Assembly (NCBI RefSeq): GCF_016598595.1
Contig: NZ_CP066786.1
Span: forward strand, 1,759,501 to 1,823,500
Direction of reading: 5' to 3'
Length of the DNA: 64,000 bases
Origin: Martelella lutilitoris
Lineage (GTDB): Bacteria; Pseudomonadota; Alphaproteobacteria; Rhizobiales; Rhizobiaceae
Below, in pieces: positions 60,797 to 64,000 of the stretch. Below the pieces are notes generated by a model. It saw only the letters and a list, made by a program, of their open reading frames with translations, had not been told where the DNA came from and did no database searches. Position 1 is the first letter of the stretch. Every line of letters begins with the position of its first letter. Made by a program: the position numbers and the translations under genes.

Positions 60797-60970
60797 ATGC
60801 TGAAATGGGCACTGATTTTTCTGGTCATCTCATTGGTGGCCGGCTTTTTCGGCTTTACCGGCGTATCAGCCGCCGCCGCCAAAATCGCGAAAATCCTGTT
60901 CTTCATCGCGATCGCGATCTTCCTGATCCTGCTCGTGCTCGCGCTGCTGGGCATCGGCGCCGCTATTTAG
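60797..60970 (+). CDS. DUF1328 membrane protein
   Basis: Two-helix membrane protein of 57 residues ([50 protein letters not shown]). The GFxGxxxxAAxxAKILFxIFLxLF pattern is DUF1328 (YtjA-like), very common next to stress genes in proteobacteria. AAGGGAG precedes the start. No EcfG box of its own is seen. Confidence 0.88.
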   Translation: MLKWALIFLVISLVAGFFGFTGVSAAAAKIAKILFFIAIAIFLILLVLALLGIGAAI

Positions 60971-60979
60971 CGCAGAGAC

Positions 60980-62050
60980 TTACGAAAGCCGCCGCGCGCC
61001 TTTCAGAAAGGCGGTGAGGCGGCTTTCGGATACCCGCAGACCGTTGATCGGTTTTGCCGGACGCGCCGCCTGGCGCATCAACAGGCGGCGCTCCGCCGCG
61101 TCATTGGAAAGCGCCAGCACGGCGGGATGGATGTAGCTGTTGCGGCAGATGGTCGGCGTGTTGGAAAGTTCGCTCGCGGCAGCTTCCGACATGGTCTTGA
61201 TGAGCGGCGTCTCTCCGTTGCGGATATTCCGTTGCGCCACGTCGAAGGCGGCGACGGTCCCGCCCCAGGTGCGGAAGGTCTTTGCCGAGAACGGTGCGCC
61301 GGCAATTTCGGCGAGATAGGCGTTGAGCTGTCCGGAATCGATGGACCGCGGCGTGCCGTCCTCCTCCCGCCAGCCGAAGAGCTGGCGACCGGGCAGGTCC
61401 GCGATCCGCTCCAGGACACGCTGCAGGCGCGGCGCCTGCAGTCGGCGGCGCGCTCGCCGTCCGCCCTTTCCGGCAAATTCGAGCTCCAGGTGATCGCCGA
61501 AACGCACATGCCGCTTGAGCAGGGTCGAGGCGCCGTAGGTGCCGTTTTCCTCGAGATAGGAACGGTTACCTATTCTTAAATGCGCGGCGTCGAGAAGCAT
61601 TGTCATGGCGCCGAGGACGGCGCGGGAAAGATCATCGAACTGTTCGGCATCGCTACGGGCGCGTCGGCGGATCCGCGGCAGGGCCGCCGCGAAATCGACG
61701 AGTTGGTCATACTTCTTTTCCTCCCGAAGCGCCCGCCAGTCCGGATGATAGCGATATTGCTTGCGCCCGCGGGCATCGTAGCCTGTTGCCTGCAGGTGGC
61801 CATCAGGTCGAATGCAGATCCAGACGCGTTCATGGGCGGGCGGGATCGCCAGTGCATCCAACCGCCGACGCATTGCTTTGTCGCGCACCAGAGCGCCATC
61901 CGGCATCCTGTAGCTGAAGCCGCGGCCGCGGCGTTCGCGCGAGATGCCGGGGTCCCGGTCGCTGACATAGACAAGGCCCGCCTGTTCCAGAATGTAGACC
62001 TCATCGTCCATTTCGTCTTTCACTGAAGATGTCCTCGCCCCAGTGAACAT
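60980..62050 (-). CDS. DNA topoisomerase IB (poxvirus-like bacterial type)
   Basis: Type IB enzyme of 356 residues that relaxes supercoils through a 3'-phosphotyrosyl link. The N-terminal domain has LVYVSDRDPGISRERRGRGFSYR; the catalytic domain has RIGNRSYLEENGTYGASTLLKRHVRF (Arg), KGGRRARRRL (Lys), FRTWGGTVAAFDVA (Arg) and NSYIHPAVL with the nucleophile Tyr. Start 62050 is kept, though ATG 62011 (MDDEVYILEQ) is possible. Bacterial IB enzymes occur in stress and Ku/LigD contexts. Confidence 0.92.
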   Translation of the reverse strand: MFTGARTSSVKDEMDDEVYILEQAGLVYVSDRDPGISRERRGRGFSYRMPDGALVRDKAMRRRLDALAIPPAHERVWICIRPDGHLQATGYDARGRKQYRYHPDWRALREEKKYDQLVDFAAALPRIRRRARSDAEQFDDLSRAVLGAMTMLLDAAHLRIGNRSYLEENGTYGASTLLKRHVRFGDHLELEFAGKGGRRARRRLQAPRLQRVLERIADLPGRQLFGWREEDGTPRSIDSGQLNAYLAEIAGAPFSAKTFRTWGGTVAAFDVAQRNIRNGETPLIKTMSEAAASELSNTPTICRNSYIHPAVLALSNDAAERRLLMRQAARPAKPINGLRVSESRLTAFLKGARRLS

Positions 62051-62126
62051 GGGAAGGATCCGAGCCTCGCCCTGCCATTGCCGCCTTCAGACGGTCGCGA
62101 CGATTTATGCGCTTCGCGCTGAAACA

Positions 62127-62151
62127 GGAACATTCGCAGGTCCTTCAAGTT
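62127..62151 (+). promoter_or_regulatory. EcfG-type promoter of the 57-residue gene
   Basis: GGAAC (62127-62131), 17-base spacer, GTT (62149-62151), 58 bases before the start at 62209. Confidence 0.62.
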
Positions 62152-62208
62152 TGATGAGCAATGAAACGGCATCCAACGCCGAAACACGCGCTATGGATTG
62201 GGTAAATC

Positions 62209-62382
62209 ATGTTCAAGAACGGTCTCTCCCCGCTTACTCTGGCCCTCGTGGTGGCAGTTCTGATGCTGCTGGCGGTGGTCGGCGTCTATCGGTTCAACGC
62301 AGCGCCGGTTGAAGCGCCGACCCGGCATCCGCCCATCGAAGACGTGCCGCCGAGCGCCACGGGCGACGCCGACACCCCTTGA
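62209..62382 (+). CDS. Short single-helix membrane protein
   Basis: Protein of 57 residues: MFKNGLSPLTLALVVAVLMLLAVVGVYRF helix, then an Ala/Pro/Glu tail (APVEAPTRHPPIEDVPPSATGDADTP). The ribosome site is weak. Its plan matches the short anchored proteins at 50301, 59481 and 59774. Function unknown. Confidence 0.6.
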   Translation: MFKNGLSPLTLALVVAVLMLLAVVGVYRFNAAPVEAPTRHPPIEDVPPSATGDADTP

Positions 62383-62405
62383 GCGGGCGTCGGCGCCGAT
62401 ATTTC

Positions 62406-63332
62406 TCAGGTCACGCTCAGTACCACCTTGCCCTGCGTATGCTGGTTTTCCAGAACCGCCTGGGCCTTCGCCGCTTCGGAAAGCTGAAACGTGTTCTGCA
62501 CGGAAATCCGCAGCTTGCGCCGCTCGATGAGTTCGGCGATCTCGGCGAGCTGGCCGCCGTTGGGCTTGGCCATGTAGCCGGCGGTGCGGACCTTGAATTT
62601 CGAGGCGGTTTCCCGGTCGGGCTCGCCGAGCGTGGAGACCAGGATGCCGCCTTCCTTCAGCACCTCAAACGAACGCATGCGCGTTTCGCCGCCGATCAGG
62701 TCGAACACGAGATCGACCGGATCGAGGACGTCCTCGAAGATTTCCGATTTGTAGTCGATGACCTGATCGGCGCCGAGCTTGCGCGCGAATTCCATGTCTT
62801 CGGGCGAGACCGTCGTCGCCACCCAGGCGCCCTTCGCCTTTGCGATCTGAACGGCAAGATGACCGACGCCACCGCCGCCGCCATGGACGAGGACGCGCTG
62901 GCCCTGCTGAAGCCCGCCGTGATCGATGAGACCCTGCCAAGCGGTGAGGCCTGCAAGCGGAACGGCCGCGGCTTCCTCGGCGCTCAGCGATTGCGGCACG
63001 GCGGCGAGATGCTCTGCTGGCACCGCCACATACTCGGCATAGCCGCCGCGGCTCATCTCGAGAAAGGCGAACACGCGGTCGCCGACGGCAATGTGTCCGA
63101 CCCCTTCGCCAAGCGCCTCGACGTCTCCGCAGATATCGCGGCCAAGGATCATCGGCAGCCTGTCCTCGCCAACGGCGCCGTAATCGCCGGAACGGATCTT
63201 CCAGTCTACCGGATTGACGCTCGCGGCAAGCACCTTGATCAAAACCTCGCCAGCGGCCGGCTCCGGCCGCTCGACCTGCTCGAGCTTCAGAACCTCGGGC
63301 GTCCCGAAATCGTGGATGCGGATCGCTTTCAT
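62406..63332 (-). CDS. Quinone oxidoreductase-like MDR dehydrogenase (NADP-dependent, zinc-free)
   Basis: Cytoplasmic enzyme of 308 residues. [51 protein letters not shown] is the quinone oxidoreductase start and [29 protein letters not shown] the NADP loop; it lacks the zinc ligands. The C-terminal end has [26 protein letters not shown]. It probably reduces quinones or enones. Start 63332 follows AAAGGAG; the longer frame would cross the promoter region. An imperfect EcfG box (CGAAC-N17-GTT) lies at 63387-63411. Confidence 0.92.
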   Translation of the reverse strand: MKAIRIHDFGTPEVLKLEQVERPEPAAGEVLIKVLAASVNPVDWKIRSGDYGAVGEDRLPMILGRDICGDVEALGEGVGHIAVGDRVFAFLEMSRGGYAEYVAVPAEHLAAVPQSLSAEEAAAVPLAGLTAWQGLIDHGGLQQGQRVLVHGGGGGVGHLAVQIAKAKGAWVATTVSPEDMEFARKLGADQVIDYKSEIFEDVLDPVDLVFDLIGGETRMRSFEVLKEGGILVSTLGEPDRETASKFKVRTAGYMAKPNGGQLAEIAELIERRKLRISVQNTFQLSEAAKAQAVLENQHTQGKVVLSVT

Positions 63333-63386
63333 TTCTGCCGTCTCCTTTGTTGGTGCGGCGGTCACACCGCCGTCATTCTGTGCCCA

Positions 63387-63411
63387 AACGATTGAAACGG
63401 CGGATTGTTCG
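63387..63411 (-). promoter_or_regulatory. Imperfect EcfG-type promoter of the quinone oxidoreductase
   Basis: Reverse strand CGAAC (one mismatch, 63411-63407), 17-base spacer, GTT (63389-63387). Confidence 0.4.
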
Positions 63412-63440
63412 CACCGTCGTCCAAACGACAAGAAGAATCC

Positions 63441-63465
63441 GGAACCAAACGGGATGACTTCAGTT
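63441..63465 (+). promoter_or_regulatory. EcfG-type promoter of the zinc dehydrogenase
   Basis: GGAAC (63441-63445), 17-base spacer, GTT (63463-63465), 78 bases before the start at 63544. Confidence 0.62.
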
Positions 63466-63543
63466 AGGCGCTCAACCAGGGATCGACCGGGAAGGCCGCG
63501 CGGCGAGCGCGCGGCAACCGGGGCCCCAACAGGAGGACGCCCA

Positions 63544-64000
63544 ATGAAAGCTCTGCGTTGGCAAGGAAAACACGATATCCGCTGCGAAGCCGTGCCCGAT
63601 CCCGAGATCGAGGATGGCCGTGATGCAATCATCAAGGTCACGGCCTGTGCCATCTGCGGCTCGGACCTCCATATCTACGAGGGCACGATCCCGGAAATGC
63701 ACCATGGCGACGTCATCGGCCACGAGGCAATGGGCGAGGTCGCGGAAGTCGGCCGCGACAACAGCAATCTCAAGGTCGGCGACCGGGTGGTCGTTCCCTT
63801 CACGATCGCCTGCGGCGAATGCTTCTTCTGCAAGCGCGGATATTTCTCCGGCTGCGAACGCTCGAACCCCGACAGGGACAAGGTCAGTAAGCTCTGGGGC
63901 AATTCCCCCGGCGGCCTCTTCGGCTATTCGCACCTGCTCGGCGGCTATAGCGGCGGCCAGGCGGAATTTCTGCGCGTCCCCTTTGCCGATGTCGGCCCTG
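63544..64000 (+). CDS. Zinc-dependent alcohol/formaldehyde dehydrogenase-like protein (partial)
   Basis: The first 152 codons of a zinc MDR dehydrogenase. Catalytic zinc residues occur in [11 protein letters not shown] and IGHEAMGEV; the structural zinc site is [15 protein letters not shown]. The long [37 protein letters not shown] insert is typical of glutathione-independent formaldehyde dehydrogenase-like enzymes. AGGAGGACGCCCA precedes the start. The gene runs past the window end. Confidence 0.92.
   Translation, partial: MKALRWQGKHDIRCEAVPDPEIEDGRDAIIKVTACAICGSDLHIYEGTIPEMHHGDVIGHEAMGEVAEVGRDNSNLKVGDRVVVPFTIACGECFFCKRGYFSGCERSNPDRDKVSKLWGNSPGGLFGYSHLLGGYSGGQAEFLRVPFADVGP

Overview
The window looks like chromosome of a GC-rich alphaproteobacterium of the order Hyphomicrobiales (Rhizobiaceae-like; genus not determinable here). 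The grounds are an EcfG-type sigma factor with a NepR-like anti-sigma factor, many short conserved stress genes of rhizobial type, Tat-exported binding proteins, FCD/LacI/LysR-controlled sugar and peptide ABC transporters, and rhizobial palindromic intergenic repeats. I saw no rRNA, tRNA or CRISPR array.

Left part (1-24.9 kb), mostly catabolism. It opens with two permeases of an oligopeptide-type ABC transporter (1-1295) divergent from an FCD-type GntR regulator. Then come a beta-lactamase-fold hydrolase, a membrane protein, an Rnk-like RNA polymerase-binding factor, and a split flavocytochrome c pair (Tat-exported flavoprotein plus hexaheme cytochrome) behind an FNR/FixK-type box. A YdeI-like protein, an exported beta-carbonic anhydrase, a broken DNA adenine methylase and a CHASE4-GGDEF-EAL protein follow. 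From 13.0 to 21.8 kb lies an organosulfate module: sulfatase, LysR regulator, complete sugar-type ABC importer, second sulfatase; neither sulfatase carries a signal peptide. A patch of decayed fragments and an SGNH hydrolase/TetR pair close this part.

Middle part (25-38.9 kb). A TetR regulator heads a likely operon of DUF899, GST, two VOC proteins and an alpha/beta hydrolase (electrophile or halogenated-compound handling). A LacI-regulated ribose-type importer with a 453-residue unrecognised partner follows. An IS3 remnant, a PRC-barrel protein, an MgtC-like protein and an NADPH:FMN reductase fill the rest.

Right part (39-64 kb), the most interesting. A glycan-building cluster (UDP-glucose dehydrogenase; divergent Gfo/Idh oxidoreductase; epimerase; glycosidase-epimerase fusion; GT4 transferase; three consecutive CgeB-like transferases; methyltransferase) is followed by a stress island: manganese catalase, REC protein with a sigma-like tail, EcfG-type sigma factor, CYP152 peroxygenase, NepR, two-domain PRC protein, DUF1328, DUF3008, topoisomerase IB, quinone and zinc dehydrogenases and several short anchored or hydrophilic proteins. 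An IS256-family element with an 8-bp target duplication sits in the nepR terminator.

The two halves of the right part appear linked by one promoter class. I find GGAAC-N17-GTT, the EcfG consensus, with the same 17-base spacer upstream of at least eleven genes, including both divergent sides of the glycan cluster (39,192; 39,127; 41,677; 41,744). My main hypothesis is a general-stress regulon that couples production of an undescribed glycan or glycoside to peroxide defence, with a local NepR/EcfG switch and an unusual REC-sigma2 hybrid as a candidate partner-switching input.
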